64,000 bases of DNA from an uncultured Anaerolineales bacterium (GCA_937960595.1 CALGPL010000011.1:23194-87193), one strand, 5' to 3'; shown: positions 32,869-41,091, counted from the stretch's first letter. Notes: generated from the letters alone by a model not told the origin. Numbers and translations are program-made.

Positions 32869-33488
32869 TGGTAAGTACAGATGAGGCCGTCATTGTTAAC
32901 GCTCTCGTGCGGCAGGCGCTGGTGGCTGCCCAGGAAGTGATGGGCGAGAACGGACTGCACGCCGTCTTGCGCAGCAGCGGGCTGGAACGTTTCATCGGCA
33001 ATCTGCCGCCCGACAACTTGGAACCGGGAATCAAGACCGTCGAATATGCCCGCCTGAACGAGGCCATCGAGGCTTTCTACGGCCGCGGTGGCCGTGGCAT
33101 GCTGCGCCGGATCGGAAAAGCCTCCTTTCAGTACGGCGTGCGCGAACAGGGCGCGCTGCTCGGCCTGGCCGGCGCGGCGCTCAAACTGATGCCTCAGCAT
33201 GGGCGCATCAAATTCATCCTCAATGCCCTGGTGAATGCCCTCAAGAAGACCAATTCCCAGGTGGAGGCCTGGGTCGAGGACGAAGGCGGCAAACTGGCCT
33301 ACGTCGAGTCGACCTGCGCCATCTGCAAGGGCCGCACCAGCGATGCGCCGATTTGCCATCTCTACGTCGGTTCGATCGGCGAAGCGGTCCGCTGGGCCAC
33401 CGACCAGGAATATGAAATCATCGAGACGCATTGCATCGCCAAAGGCGACCCCTATTGCCGTTTTGAAGTAGGAGAGGCCAAGACATGA
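32868..33488 (+). CDS. V4R-domain protein 1 (cysteine-rich)
   Basis: The ATG at 32868, with GAGGAGG 6 nt upstream, encodes 206 aa. The first 90 residues are helical, and the C-terminal half matches the V4R (4-vinyl reductase) pattern: CAICKG, APICHLYVGSIGEAVRWA, IIETHCIAKGDPYCRFEV. Five or six cysteines arranged in this way suggest a metal or tetrapyrrole-type ligand site. V4R domains occur in bacteriochlorophyll synthesis (BchJ) and as ligand sensors in XylR-like regulators. It has no DNA-binding domain. Coupled to GNAT upstream and V4R 2 downstream. Confidence 0.8.
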   Translation: MVSTDEAVIVNALVRQALVAAQEVMGENGLHAVLRSSGLERFIGNLPPDNLEPGIKTVEYARLNEAIEAFYGRGGRGMLRRIGKASFQYGVREQGALLGLAGAALKLMPQHGRIKFILNALVNALKKTNSQVEAWVEDEGGKLAYVESTCAICKGRTSDAPICHLYVGSIGEAVRWATDQEYEIIETHCIAKGDPYCRFEVGEAKT

Positions 33489-34105
33489 CTGCCGAGGGTG
33501 TAGCACGCATCTTATCGGTGAATCTCCTGGCGCATTTCGTAGAGGTTCTTCGCCAGGAGGTGGGGGCAGACAAGTGGCCGCTCATCCTGGCGGGCGTGAG
33601 TCTTTCGCCTGCCATGTTCGAACCAGAGAACCTGTCTTTTCTGGATGGGGCCGGCGCGGCAGACCTGTTCGCCCGCGCCCAACAGGCGCTGCGTCTCTTC
33701 TATGGACGCGGGGCGCGCGGCCTATTGATTCGCGTCGGCTTCGGCCTTTGGGAGCGGCTGAATTCTTCTGCCTCTTTCGTGGAAAGAACCGAACTGCGCG
33801 TGTTGCGCAGCCTGCCGGCTCCGGCCCGGCCGCGGCGGGCGCTGGAGGTCCTGGCGGCGCGTTTGCGCGAGGGCGGCGGGACAATTTCGGTCCATTCCCT
33901 GGATATGGATTTGCTGCTGGCCGATTTTTCCAGCCCCACCACTCTCGGTCAGGCCGAGCAGACGCCGATTTGCTACGTGACGGTGGGTCTGATTCAGGGG
34001 GCGCTGGTCTGGGCGACGGGGCGCGAGATGGATGTCGAGGAAGTCGGTTGCCGGGCGATGGGTCAACCGGCCTGTGAATTCAAAATCAAAACAGGAGGTT
34101 CATGA
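33485..34105 (+). CDS. V4R-domain protein 2 (diverged paralogue)
   Basis: A 206-aa paralogue of the preceding protein with the same layout: LLAHFVEVLRQEVGADKW, ARAQQALRLFYGRGARGLLIR (compare AFYGRGGRGMLRR in copy 1) and a C-terminal V4R region. The Cys pattern is reduced to ICYVTVG and EEVGCRAMGQPACEF; the CAIC pair of copy 1 is missing. The two may form a heterodimer with unequal binding sites (inference). Its ATG overlaps copy 1's stop and its own stop overlaps the hydrolase start. Confidence 0.78.
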   Translation: MTAEGVARILSVNLLAHFVEVLRQEVGADKWPLILAGVSLSPAMFEPENLSFLDGAGAADLFARAQQALRLFYGRGARGLLIRVGFGLWERLNSSASFVERTELRVLRSLPAPARPRRALEVLAARLREGGGTISVHSLDMDLLLADFSSPTTLGQAEQTPICYVTVGLIQGALVWATGREMDVEEVGCRAMGQPACEFKIKTGGS

Positions 34106-34929
34106 GTATGGAATGGAATTGGAAGTCGTTCGACGGCCTGGACATGTTCGGCCGCGGTTGGGTCCCCCAGGGCAAGCCCAAAGCGGTCCTCATCCTCGTC
34201 CATGGCCTGGGTGAGCATTGCGGACGGTATGACCACGTTGGCAAGATGCTGGCCGAAAACGGCTATGCTTTGCTGGCCTTCGATCTGCGCGGCCACGGCC
34301 AATCTGGCGGTCAGCGCGGTCACACGCCTTCCATCGAAGCCTTCATGAAGGATATTGATGAGATGATCGCCCAGGCTTCGGCCCGTTACCCGGGCGCGCC
34401 GCAATTCATCTACGGTCACAGCCTGGGGGGGATTCTGGTCTTGAATTACGTTTTGCGCCGCAAGCCGGGTCTGGCCGGGGCGCTGGTCTCCTCGCCGGGT
34501 CTGCGCACGGCGCTCGAGGCGCAGAAAGCCAAAGTGGCGCTGGCCCGCCTCTTGGGTTCTCTGATGCCGACCGGCGGCCTGCCCAGCGGGCTGGACGCCA
34601 ACATGATTTCGCGCGATCCGCAGGTTGTGGAGCGCTACAAGCAGGATCCTCTGGTGCATGACAAGATCACCTTCGGCATGGCCAAGCAATTGATGGACGC
34701 CATCACCTGGGCTTTCGAGCATGCCGGGGAGTTTTCCATTCCTCTCCTGCTGATGCATGGGACGGCCGACCAGATCGCTTTCGACCGCGGCAGCAAGGAA
34801 TTCGCCGCCAGCGTCAAAGGCGACTGCACGCTGAAATTGTGGGACGGTTTGTATCACGAACCCCACAACGAACCGGAAAAGCAGGAAGTCTTCCAGTTCA
34901 TGCTGGACTGGCTGAAGGCGCATTGCTGA
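34102..34929 (+). CDS. Alpha/beta hydrolase, monoacylglycerol-lipase-like
   Basis: A 275-aa serine hydrolase (Hydrolase_4 type). LILVHGLGEHCGRY contains the oxyanion-hole HG, FDLRGHGQSGGQRGHT follows, the nucleophile is in IYGHSLGGILV, the acid Asp is in LLMHGTADQIA and the His in LYHEPHNE. Length and motif order match monoacylglycerol lipases and lysophospholipases; no signal peptide. ATG 34102 overlaps the V4R 2 stop (4 nt), with AGGAGG upstream, so lipid hydrolysis is co-expressed with the V4R proteins. Confidence 0.87.
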   Translation: MSMEWNWKSFDGLDMFGRGWVPQGKPKAVLILVHGLGEHCGRYDHVGKMLAENGYALLAFDLRGHGQSGGQRGHTPSIEAFMKDIDEMIAQASARYPGAPQFIYGHSLGGILVLNYVLRRKPGLAGALVSSPGLRTALEAQKAKVALARLLGSLMPTGGLPSGLDANMISRDPQVVERYKQDPLVHDKITFGMAKQLMDAITWAFEHAGEFSIPLLLMHGTADQIAFDRGSKEFAASVKGDCTLKLWDGLYHEPHNEPEKQEVFQFMLDWLKAHC

Positions 34930-34967
34930 GCGGGTTTCGATTCCCAGAATAGATTGATTCGTTTGCG

Positions 34968-35849
34968 ATGACCGTCGGCGAATGGCTCGAAGCAGTCGCT
35001 GCCCGCCTGCGAAAGAGGAGCGACACCGCCGAACTGGACGCCCAGGTGCTGCTGGCAAAGATCATCGGCCGGCCGCGTTCCTGGCTGCTGGCTCACCCGG
35101 AGACCGTTCTCGATGCGGAGCAGGAGGCGGATCTCCGGTCGGCGGTCAGGCGCCTGGAGCGGGGCGAGCCGCTGCCTTATGTGCTGGGCGAGTGGGAATT
35201 CTTCGGCCTGCCTTTTCTGGTCACGCCGGATGTGTTGATTCCCCGGCCCGAGACGGAACTGCTCGTTGAGCGTGCCCTGACCTGGCTGCGGGCGCGCCCC
35301 TCGCGCCGCCGTCTCCTGGACGTCGGCACCGGCTCGGGGTGCATCGCGATTGCTCTGGCGGTCAACGTCCCCGATTTGCAGGTGCTGGCCACCGACATTT
35401 CTCCCGCTGCCCTCGAGGTGGCGCGGCGTAATGCCTCCCGCCTGGGCCTCGAGGAGCGGATTGAGTTCGTCCAGTGCGACTTGCTGCCCGGCTGCGGCGC
35501 GCCAGCCGGGGGGGAGAAATTCTCCCCGGCCGCACCGGGCCGCGAGCCGTTCGACTTGCTGGTCGCCAATTTGCCCTACCTCCCTACCCATGTCTTGCGC
35601 CGATTGCCCGTCTATCGCCGCGAGCCGACCGTCGCCCTCGACGGCGGCCCGGACGGCCTCGACCTCGTCCGCCGCCTGTTGACCGCGGCCCCCGCCTGGC
35701 TGGCGCCCGCCGGGTTGATGCTGCTCGAGATCGAGGCCTCGCAGGGGCCGGCGGCCATGGCGCTGGCGTTCGACTTGTTTTCCGGCGCAACGATCCATCT
35801 GCATCAGGATTTGGCCGGCCATGACCGTTTATTGGAGATTTGTACCTGA
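34968..35849 (+). CDS. prmC: Peptide chain release factor N5-glutamine methyltransferase
   Basis: A 293-aa protein; PrmC methylates the Gln of the GGQ motif in RF1/RF2. The N-terminal helical domain (about 1-75) precedes PLPYVLGEWEFFGLPFLV and the methyltransferase core with DVGTGSGCIAIALAV. The substrate-binding motif, normally NPPY, reads NLPY (Asn201), a conservative change seen in some PrmC-like proteins. The ATG at 34968 is preceded by no clear Shine-Dalgarno. It abuts the tsaC gene (TGAATG). Confidence 0.9.
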   Translation: MTVGEWLEAVAARLRKRSDTAELDAQVLLAKIIGRPRSWLLAHPETVLDAEQEADLRSAVRRLERGEPLPYVLGEWEFFGLPFLVTPDVLIPRPETELLVERALTWLRARPSRRRLLDVGTGSGCIAIALAVNVPDLQVLATDISPAALEVARRNASRLGLEERIEFVQCDLLPGCGAPAGGEKFSPAAPGREPFDLLVANLPYLPTHVLRRLPVYRREPTVALDGGPDGLDLVRRLLTAAPAWLAPAGLMLLEIEASQGPAAMALAFDLFSGATIHLHQDLAGHDRLLEICT

Positions 35850-36494
35850 ATGAATATGGAGACCATGTTTCTGAAGGCCGAAGACCCGCAGGCTTTGCTC
35901 CTTGCCCAGTCTGTCCTGGCGGCGGGCGGCCTGGTGGTTTTCCCGACCGATACGGTCTATGGAGTAGCCGCCCGCGCCTTCGACGGCGCGGCAGTCGAAC
36001 GTCTCTACGCGGCCAAGGAGCGGCCGGTCGAGAAGGCCATTCCTGTTTTGTTGGGCGAGGCCGGGGATTTGGAACAAGTGGCTGCGGAGGTGCCGCCGAT
36101 GGCCCTGACGCTGGCGGCTCGCTTCTGGCCTGGACCGCTGACGATCGTCGTCCCCAAACATCCCAATTTACCGGAGGCGGTGTCGGCGACTGCGACGGTG
36201 GGGGTGCGCATCCCTGACCATCCCGTGGCGCGGTCGCTGCTCCGGGCGGCCGGACCGTTGGCGGTCACTTCGGCCAACCGTTCGGGCCTGCCGGCGCCCT
36301 CTCTGGCCGACGAAGTCCGGGCGCAATTGGGCGGCCGCGTGGCGTTGATCCTGGATGGCGGTCGGACGCCCGGCGGCGCACCCTCGACAGTCGTGGATTG
36401 CACCGGCCCCGAGCCGCGAATCTTGCGGGCCGGGCCGGTGGGGCGCGAGGCGATCTTGGCTTGTCTTGGCCTGGATTCTTTCCCCGAGGCCTGA
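35850..36494 (+). CDS. tsaC: Threonylcarbamoyl-AMP synthase (TsaC/YrdC/Sua5 family)
   Basis: A 214-aa protein making threonylcarbamoyl-AMP from Thr, bicarbonate and ATP for the t6A37 modification of ANN-decoding tRNAs. The signature LVVFPTDTVYGVAARA (KxR-SxN fold start), RPVEKAIPVLL, RFWPGPLTIVV, VGVRIPDHP and AVTSANRSGLPAP are all present. It lacks the C-terminal Sua5 domain. Directly follows prmC without gap, a widespread arrangement (prmC-tsaC/ywlC). Confidence 0.93.
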   Translation: MNMETMFLKAEDPQALLLAQSVLAAGGLVVFPTDTVYGVAARAFDGAAVERLYAAKERPVEKAIPVLLGEAGDLEQVAAEVPPMALTLAARFWPGPLTIVVPKHPNLPEAVSATATVGVRIPDHPVARSLLRAAGPLAVTSANRSGLPAPSLADEVRAQLGGRVALILDGGRTPGGAPSTVVDCTGPEPRILRAGPVGREAILACLGLDSFPEA

Positions 36495-36499
36495 GCCGG

Positions 36500-36515
36500 C
36501 CGGATTTTGATCCGG
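36500..36515. terminator. Hairpin between convergent tsaC and cob(I)alamin adenosyltransferase genes
   Basis: CCGGAT and ATCCGG form a 6-bp stem with loop TTTG in the 31-nt space between the two converging genes. There is no T-tract, so intrinsic termination is not certain; a bidirectional or Rho-assisted role is possible. Confidence 0.35.
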
Positions 36516-36525
36516 TCGAGCAGAG

Positions 36526-37074
36526 TCATTCGTTCTTGGCCAGGCTGAGCGCCTGGCCGGCGTGTTGATTCTCGACCAATTCCAGGACAAAACACAAGGA
36601 GGAAAGCCGGTTCAGATACTTCAACAGCAGGGGGTTGGCGATCTCTCCCCGCGCCAGCAAATCGGAGAGGCGCCGCTCGGCGCGGCGGACGATGGTGCGC
36701 GCCAGCGCCAGGGCTGCGCCGGCGGCCGAGTCGCCGGGCAGGATGAATTCGGGCGGGATCGAGACGGCCGCGGCCAGGGCCTCGGTCTGCGCTTCCAGCC
36801 AGTCCAGACGCCCCGATTCCAGCATCCGGAATCGCTCGGCCTGTTCGGGAGCCGCGGCCACTTCGGCCATGATTTTGTACAGGTCGCGCTGGATTTCCAG
36901 GAGGAGCGGAGCAGACGGCGGGGCGGCGGTCAGGGCGCGGGCCAAGCCGAGGGCGGCGCTGGCTTCGTCGAGCGAGCCCAGCGCCTCGAAGCGCGGATGA
37001 TGTTTGGGCAGGCGGCCCTCGCCGAGCAGTCCGGTCGTGCCATCATCGCCGGCGCGGGTGAAGAAGGGGGACAT
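36526..37074 (-). CDS. Cob(I)alamin adenosyltransferase, PduO/ATR type
   Basis: The track start (37140) reads through the promoter; the ATG at 37074 gives 182 aa starting MSPFFTRAGDDGTTGLLG. That TRxGDxGxT opening plus SLDEASAALGLAR and RRAERRLSDLL identify the PduO-type ATR, which makes adenosylcobalamin from cob(I)alamin and ATP. It is a trimeric four-helix-bundle cytoplasmic enzyme. It is on the minus strand, convergent with tsaC and divergent from the adenylate cyclase. The -10 box lies only 6 nt before the ATG. Confidence 0.93.
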   Translation of the reverse strand: MSPFFTRAGDDGTTGLLGEGRLPKHHPRFEALGSLDEASAALGLARALTAAPPSAPLLLEIQRDLYKIMAEVAAAPEQAERFRMLESGRLDWLEAQTEALAAAVSIPPEFILPGDSAAGAALALARTIVRRAERRLSDLLARGEIANPLLLKYLNRLSSLCFVLELVENQHAGQALSLAKNE

Positions 37075-37080
37075 GCTCGA

Positions 37081-37086
37081 ATTATA
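37081..37086 (-). promoter_or_regulatory. -10 box of the cob(I)alamin adenosyltransferase gene (leaderless geometry)
   Basis: On the minus strand, TATAAT ends 6 nt before the ATG at 37074, so transcription should start at the first codon. A -35 box is not clear. The site faces the adenylate cyclase -10 box at 37120 in a 91-nt divergent region. Confidence 0.5.
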
Positions 37087-37119
37087 ACCAGATTGGTGGG
37101 AAATTGGGCTTATTTGGCT

Positions 37120-37125
37120 TATAAT
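37120..37125 (+). promoter_or_regulatory. -10 box (TATAAT) of the adenylate cyclase gene
   Basis: Consensus TATAAT, 40 nt upstream of the ATG at 37166; no good -35 at 16-18 bp. It lies in the divergent region shared with the adenosyltransferase gene. Confidence 0.4.
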
Positions 37126-37165
37126 ATTTGCAGAGCCCACGAGACCAGAAGCGATTGTCCCGACT

Positions 37166-39928
37166 ATGAATAAAAAGCCTTCCTTTGCCTGGCTGTTTCA
37201 TCTTCCCACTCTATTGATTGCCTCGATCGCTGTGGCCATGCTGGTGCTGACGCCCGTTTGGGCGGTTCGATATTATCGAACTCCTTTCCTGGGGATGCTG
37301 CTCGAGCCGAACGGGGTGGTCAGCAAGATTTCGGGGGAGGGTTGGCCGGCCCGTCAGGCGGGAGCCGAATGGCCGGACCGTTTGATCAGCATCAACGGTC
37401 ATCTCCTGGCATTTGACGACCGGCCCGATCACTGGCTGGCCGAAGGTGACTACCGGCCGGTGGAACTGGTCTTCGAGCAGCACAACATGGGGCGCTATTA
37501 CCTGATAGTGACGCCCATTCCCATGCCGCGCAGCAATTTCATCGAGTTGTTTGTCGTTCCCTATCTGGTTGGGTTGATTTTCCAGGGGATCGGCATTTGG
37601 GCGTACAGTCTGCGCCGCGATCTGCGTTCCAGCCGGGCGCTGCTGGTGTTCACCTCGGCGGTCAGCATCACGACGACCACATTCTTCGATATGAATACCA
37701 CCCATCATGTGGTGACCATGTGGTCGGTCAGTCTTCCGATCGCCGCGACGGCACTGATCTACCTGGCGCTGGTGTTCCCGCGCGAAGTCTATCTGGTGCA
37801 GCGCTGGCCGTGGGCGCGTTTTCTCCCGTGGTTCCTCTGCCTGGGCATTGTCATCCCGGCCTGGCGGGAAGTGACGGCGCCCTCCTCGGCGCTGGCGTAC
37901 ATCACGGTCTGGCAGGCCAGTTATGCCTACATGGCGCTGGGCATCTCGACCTTTCTGTTCATGCTCGTCTGGCACATCCTGCGCAGCGATTCGGCCATTG
38001 TGCGTCAGCAGAGCCGCGTCATCGTCTTCGGCGCGGCGCTGGCCTTCGCGCCGATGATGATCTTCTACCTCCTGCCGACCGCTTTCGGCAGCAGCCCGCA
38101 GGAATTTCGGGCGGCAATTTATTTTCCTCTCCTCATCTTGCTGCCGCTCTCCATCACCTACGCCATCCTGCGTTACCGCCTGCTCGATGTGGATCGCGTC
38201 TTGGGAAAGGCGCTCACCTATGCCATGACGACCGCGGCGGCCCTGGCTGCCTTCTATGGTCTGATTGCCGTCCTCTCCTATGCCTTGCGGCGCAATGTGC
38301 AGGCCGACAATCCCTGGCTGATTGCGCTCTATCTGCTCTTGCTGGTCTTTGGGCTGATGCCGCTGCGCAATCTTGTCCAGCGGTTGATCGACCGCCTGTT
38401 CTACCGTTCACCGGCGGATTATCAGCGTGTCCTCAACAACCTGGCTGCCGGCCTCGTCATCACCCCCGACATCGAGCGGACCGTTGAACTCCTGCAGAAG
38501 CAGATCGGCTTGGCGCTGGCGCCGGAGGATTTCGTCATTTACCTCTATGACGATGACCGGGCGCTCTACCTTGCCAGTTCGCGCCTGGAGCGGGAGTGGC
38601 CTTCGTTCCAGACCGATGACCCCCTTGTCCGTCTGCTGCGCCAGGCCAAAGCCGCGCTTTGGTTTCCTCCCGAGGCGGATCTGCCCCCCGATCTGGCCGT
38701 CTCCGACGACTTTCGCCGCCTGCGCTGCCGAACTTTTGTGCCGCTGTGTTACGAAGGCAGCCTGATCGGTTTCATGGCTTTGGGAATGCGCCGCTCCGGT
38801 GATCCTTACAGTCAGGACGATTTGAACTTCCTGACGACGGTCGGCGGGCAATCCACGCTGGCGCTCGAAAACGCCCGCCTGTTTGCCAACCTGCGCCGCA
38901 CCCTCGACCAGACCCTCGAAATGAAGAATTTGATGGACGACATCTTTGCCTCCATCGCCACCGGCGTCATCACGACCGACATCCAGCGTCAGGTGACGCT
39001 CTTCAACCGGGCTGCCGAGCGTATTCTGGGCGTTTCTATCGATCAGGTGATCGGCAAGCGGCTGCCGCAAATCTGCGAGGAACTCGAACAGGCAGCCAGC
39101 AGTGCCGTCGAGCGCGGCGAAGTCACCCTCGGCCGCGACGTGGCCGCCCGCCTGCCCTCGCGCGGTGACCTCTATCTGCGCCTGTCCTGTTCTCCGCTGC
39201 GGGACGCTTACTTGGGCACCAAAGGCGCCACGATTGTCCTGGAGGATCTTACCGAGCGTCGTCGGCTGGAGGCCGAACAGGAGCGCATCCGCCAGACCTT
39301 TGGCCGGGTCGTGGCGCCGCGCGTCCGCGACCGTTTGCTCTCCGATCCCAGCCACCTGCGCCTCGACGGCACGCGCCAACAGGTAACCGTCCTTTTCGCC
39401 GATCTGAAAGGGTTCACCGGTTTCAGCGAGGTCCATGATCCCGAACTGATCTTCCGGGTGCTGAACGATTACCTCTCCCTGGCGGCACAGGCCATTCTCG
39501 AGGAGGAAGGCACGCTGGATAAGTTCATGGGTGATGCAGTCATGGCGCTCTGGAATGTGCCCGATCCTCAGGAGGATCATGCCCTGCGCGCCGTGCGCGC
39601 TGCCTTCGGAATCATGGAACGCGCCCGCCAGGCGCATCTGCGTCTGAGGGACCCTTCTCACCATTTGCTGTTCCGCATCGGCGTGACCACCGGGGAGGCC
39701 ATGGTGGGCAACGTCGGCACGCGCGAACTGTTCAATTACACCGCGATTGGCGACATCGTCAACCTGGCGCAGCGGCTGGAGACGACGGCGCGGCCGGGCC
39801 AGATCCTCATCGATCATGCCACCTTTGCGCTGGCCGGAAACCACGTGATCGCCGCGCCCATGGAACCGGTCCAGGTGCGGGGCCGCACCCAGCCGGTGAT
39901 TGTCTATGCCCTGGAACGATTGAAATAG
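37166..39928 (+). CDS. Membrane-bound class III adenylate cyclase with PDZ-like, 7TM-like, GAF and PAS modules
   Basis: A 920-aa protein. It has one N-terminal helix, an external PDZ-like segment (VVSKISGEGWPARQAG...DRLISINGHLL, about 50-110), a multi-helix membrane region (about 130-410), GAF (about 420-575), PAS (DIFASIATGVITTDIQR) and a C-terminal class III cyclase domain (about 735-900). Catalytic residues are visible: metal Asp in LFADLKGFTGFSE, adenine-selecting Lys in DKFMGDAVMALW and Asp in AIGDIVNLAQRLE, and the Asn/Arg transition-state pair in the same motif. So it should make cAMP from ATP. The N-terminal half may sense a ligand or protein outside. No cAMP receptor protein was seen in the window. 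Confidence 0.88.
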   Translation: MNKKPSFAWLFHLPTLLIASIAVAMLVLTPVWAVRYYRTPFLGMLLEPNGVVSKISGEGWPARQAGAEWPDRLISINGHLLAFDDRPDHWLAEGDYRPVELVFEQHNMGRYYLIVTPIPMPRSNFIELFVVPYLVGLIFQGIGIWAYSLRRDLRSSRALLVFTSAVSITTTTFFDMNTTHHVVTMWSVSLPIAATALIYLALVFPREVYLVQRWPWARFLPWFLCLGIVIPAWREVTAPSSALAYITVWQASYAYMALGISTFLFMLVWHILRSDSAIVRQQSRVIVFGAALAFAPMMIFYLLPTAFGSSPQEFRAAIYFPLLILLPLSITYAILRYRLLDVDRVLGKALTYAMTTAAALAAFYGLIAVLSYALRRNVQADNPWLIALYLLLLVFGLMPLRNLVQRLIDRLFYRSPADYQRVLNNLAAGLVITPDIERTVELLQKQIGLALAPEDFVIYLYDDDRALYLASSRLEREWPSFQTDDPLVRLLRQAKAALWFPPEADLPPDLAVSDDFRRLRCRTFVPLCYEGSLIGFMALGMRRSGDPYSQDDLNFLTTVGGQSTLALENARLFANLRRTLDQTLEMKNLMDDIFASIATGVITTDIQRQVTLFNRAAERILGVSIDQVIGKRLPQICEELEQAASSAVERGEVTLGRDVAARLPSRGDLYLRLSCSPLRDAYLGTKGATIVLEDLTERRRLEAEQERIRQTFGRVVAPRVRDRLLSDPSHLRLDGTRQQVTVLFADLKGFTGFSEVHDPELIFRVLNDYLSLAAQAILEEEGTLDKFMGDAVMALWNVPDPQEDHALRAVRAAFGIMERARQAHLRLRDPSHHLLFRIGVTTGEAMVGNVGTRELFNYTAIGDIVNLAQRLETTARPGQILIDHATFALAGNHVIAAPMEPVQVRGRTQPVIVYALERLK

Positions 39929-39974
39929 GCCGCAGTGCCGGAGCGAGAAAGACCGCCAGAGTGGAGGAACATCC

Positions 39975-40613
39975 ATGTTGAAGCGCTATCATCGCCTCAT
40001 CACCGAACGGGCGCTGGGGGCGGTCTTCGGGCCGCAGGCGCTGGAAGAGATCATCGCCGCCAATTTACACCAGGACCACCTTTTGACGGGGCAGATCGGC
40101 CATCCTGAATTCCATTTCGATGAAAATGCGTTTGCTGCCGGCCTGGCCTATATGGAGGCCCAGCGCGGCCGAATTGGGGAGGCCCTGATGGCCGGCCGCC
40201 CGCGGCCAGCGCGGCGCGCCTTTGGACGCCTGGTCCATGCCGCCCAGGATTTTTATGCGCATAGCAATTATGTTCGCTTGTGGCTGGCGCGCCATCCTGA
40301 CGGTCGGCCTCCGTCGGCGGAGAGGATCGAGCCGTGCGACCCCGACCTGTTGACCAGCCCCGAATTGCGTTCCGGCCGGCTGTATTACCCTCTCGAAGTG
40401 TTGAGTTTCATCCCGTTTTCCCGCGCCTGGGCGATGGCGCGCCTGCCGCGCGACTCGCACGCCTGGATGAATCTGGACACCCCTGAGTGCGGCCCCCTCT
40501 TTGACTATGCGGTCGAGGCGGCGGTCAAACGCACCCGCCTCGAGTACGATCGGACGGTGGACGGCCTGTCGCCTGAGGAGATGCACCTGTTCGTCCATTC
40601 CCTCACTCCCTGA
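39975..40613 (+). CDS. Uncharacterised protein, Het-C/zinc-dependent phospholipase C-like pattern
   Basis: A 212-aa protein of unknown function. The segment FGRLVHAAQDFYAHSNYVR resembles the His/Asp-rich metal-binding helix of Het-C and zinc-dependent phospholipase C-like proteins. Other candidate metal ligands are an early HQDHL, HPEFHFDE and late SHAWMNLD. No signal peptide, so it appears cytoplasmic. An ATG at 39975 with GGAGGAA upstream fits. It lies between the cyclase and yqeY without operon partners of related function. The family call is a guess from one motif. Confidence 0.5.
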   Translation: MLKRYHRLITERALGAVFGPQALEEIIAANLHQDHLLTGQIGHPEFHFDENAFAAGLAYMEAQRGRIGEALMAGRPRPARRAFGRLVHAAQDFYAHSNYVRLWLARHPDGRPPSAERIEPCDPDLLTSPELRSGRLYYPLEVLSFIPFSRAWAMARLPRDSHAWMNLDTPECGPLFDYAVEAAVKRTRLEYDRTVDGLSPEEMHLFVHSLTP

Positions 40614-40637
40614 AACAGGCAGGCCTCGCGGTATAAT
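40610..40637 (+). promoter_or_regulatory. Promoter of yqeY, leaderless geometry
   Basis: CTGAAA (40610-40615, at the preceding stop codon) and TATAAT (40632-40637) are 16 bp apart. The ATG at 40645 starts 7 nt after the -10 box, the expected transcription start. Confidence 0.55.
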
Positions 40638-40644
40638 GGTTCTC

Positions 40645-41091
40645 ATGGACACAAAAACCAAACTGGAAACTGCCCTGAAAGAAGCCATGAAATCCGGCGA
40701 CGAGGTCCGCAAGCGCACCATCCGCATGGCGCTGGCAGCCATCAAACAGGCCGAAATCGACCGCCGGACGGCGCTGGACGAGGCGGCGGTGATCGCCCTG
40801 CTCCAGAAGGAAATCAAGTTGCGCAAGGAGGCGCTGGAGGAGGCCCGCACCGCCAATCGTTCGGATTTGGCTGCCGCGGCCGAGGCCGAACTGGCCGTGG
40901 TCGGCGAGTTCCTGCCCGAGGGGTTGAGCGAGCAGGAACTGCGTTCGTTGGTCGAGGCGGCCATCGCCGAGACGGGCGCGGCTTCGCCGGCCGACATGGG
41001 CAAGGTCATGAAAGCGCTCATGCCGCGCCTGGCCGGGCGCGCCCCCGGCGACCAGGTCAGCGCCCTCGTCCGGCAGTTGCTGCAAAAGTAG
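40645..41091 (+). CDS. GatB/YqeY domain-containing protein
   Basis: The track start at 40501 is inside the preceding gene; ATG 40645 gives 148 aa. The sequence is the YqeY pattern: LETALKEAMKSGDEVRKRTIRMALAAIK, VIALLQKEIKLRKEALEEA, EFLPEGLSEQELRSLVEAAI and ADMGKVMKALMPRLAGRAPGD. It is related to the C-terminal tRNA-binding domain of GatB/GatE, but its own role is not settled. An ATG also exists at 40636 overlapping the -10 box and is unlikely to be used. Confidence 0.92.
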   Translation: MDTKTKLETALKEAMKSGDEVRKRTIRMALAAIKQAEIDRRTALDEAAVIALLQKEIKLRKEALEEARTANRSDLAAAAEAELAVVGEFLPEGLSEQELRSLVEAAIAETGAASPADMGKVMKALMPRLAGRAPGDQVSALVRQLLQK

